Shown here piece after piece: positions 14,791 through 15,064 of a stretch of DNA of 15,064 bases. The position numbers were made by a program, and so were the translations under genes. The stretch's first letter is position 1; each line of letters starts with the position of its first letter. Source of the DNA: JAWOGN01 sp046496815 (lineage in GTDB: Bacteria; Desulfobacterota; DSM-4660; Desulfatiglandales; Desulfatiglandaceae); contig JAWOGN010000363.1 of assembly GCA_046496815.1 (NCBI GenBank), forward strand, positions 1 to 15,064. The letters are read 5' to 3'. The notes below the pieces were generated by a model. It had not been told where the DNA came from, made no database searches, and saw only the letters and a list, made by a program, of their open reading frames with translations.

Positions 14791-14843
14791 CGTTTTTTTG
14801 AAAGATCCCTGAAGAAATCCATGGAGATCTTTGAAAAAAAACG
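14791..14843. repeat. Long A/T-rich inverted repeat upstream of the lipoprotein gene
   Basis: The left arm at 14791-14807 (CG, seven T, GAAAGATC) is the reverse complement of the right arm at 14826-14843 (GATCTTTG, eight A, CG), apart from one C/G change and one extra A. The loop is 18 nt. It starts 38 nt upstream of the lipoprotein ATG. On the minus strand, CATAAT lies just downstream of the left arm. It could be a leader hairpin, a terminator of an upstream gene or an operator. The remaining sequence to 15064 shows no gene. Confidence 0.6.
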
Positions 14844-15064
14844 GTTTCCCAAACAGAAGGGGCCGTTGGCATCCCTTCCAAAAATCCGGATTGACACGCT
14901 TGATGAATTGTGAATTTTTTCCTTTTTTTACGGCAGCACACGGCAAAAGGCAATGGGGTCGATCATGTATTTTCCCATTCAACGGTCCCGGCGTGTTTGC
15001 TCGGTCCGTACCGGAAAAGGCGGGCAAGCGGGATCCTTCTTCACGTCACCTCACTCCCCTCCCA

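Noticed and set aside
14891..14919. TTGACA on the plus strand as a promoter
   Set aside because: There is no acceptable -10 hexamer at 15-18 nt (only a T-run), and no plus-strand gene follows within the window.
14599..15027. Minus-strand 142-codon frame at the right end
   Set aside because: It overlaps the lipoprotein gene in another frame, crosses the inverted repeat, and has no domain-like sequence.

Overview
The window looks like a chromosomal segment of a Gram-negative bacterium with roughly 50-56% GC. The lipoprotein signal (lipobox plus alanine-zipper) implies an outer membrane. The mix of GlgE-pathway genes, baeRF-type protein and several Usp proteins would fit a Desulfobacterota/deltaproteobacterial-type genome, but that placement is a guess from gene style only. 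No phage, IS element, CRISPR array, tRNA or rRNA was seen.

Layout. (1) 1-1409: a leader with a plausible sigma-70 promoter, then a plus-strand baeRF family-3-like protein (264-1409). (2) 1476-4019, minus strand: glycogen branching enzyme glgB followed by a universal stress protein. (3) 4020-4564: a long divergent intergenic region holding an 8-bp tandem repeat. (4) 4565-5785, plus strand: a GT4 glycogen/maltose-1-phosphate synthase (GlgA/GlgM type), probably starting at TTG. (5) 5953-12773, minus strand: a compact operon glgE - treS/pep2 fusion - pyk, convergent with the GT4 gene. (6) 12774-13177: operon leader containing a start-less C-terminal remnant of what looks like an FAD-dependent oxidoreductase. 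(7) 13178-14199, minus strand: two more Usp proteins, both with GTG starts and strong Shine-Dalgarno sites. (8) 14373-14753, minus strand: an alanine-zipper lipoprotein resembling Lpp, preceded by a long A/T-rich inverted repeat.

How the genes fit together. The core is a complete GlgE route to branched alpha-glucan. TreS isomerises trehalose to maltose and its fused maltokinase (Pep2) makes maltose 1-phosphate. The GT4 enzyme may make maltose 1-phosphate directly from ADP-glucose and glucose 1-phosphate, or elongate glucan. GlgE transfers maltosyl units to the growing chain and GlgB adds branches. Pyruvate kinase, 22 nt behind treS/pep2, ties storage-polymer metabolism to lower glycolysis and ATP supply. 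The flanking baeRF, three Usp proteins and envelope lipoprotein give the locus a stress/dormancy character, consistent with trehalose and glycogen as stress reserves. No ADP-glucose pyrophosphorylase (glgC), glycogen phosphorylase or debranching enzyme is present here.

The most unexpected items are the oxidoreductase remnant at 12905-13072, the inverted repeat at 14791-14843, the octamer repeat at 4199-4228, and the orphan Shine-Dalgarno site at 1432-1440.
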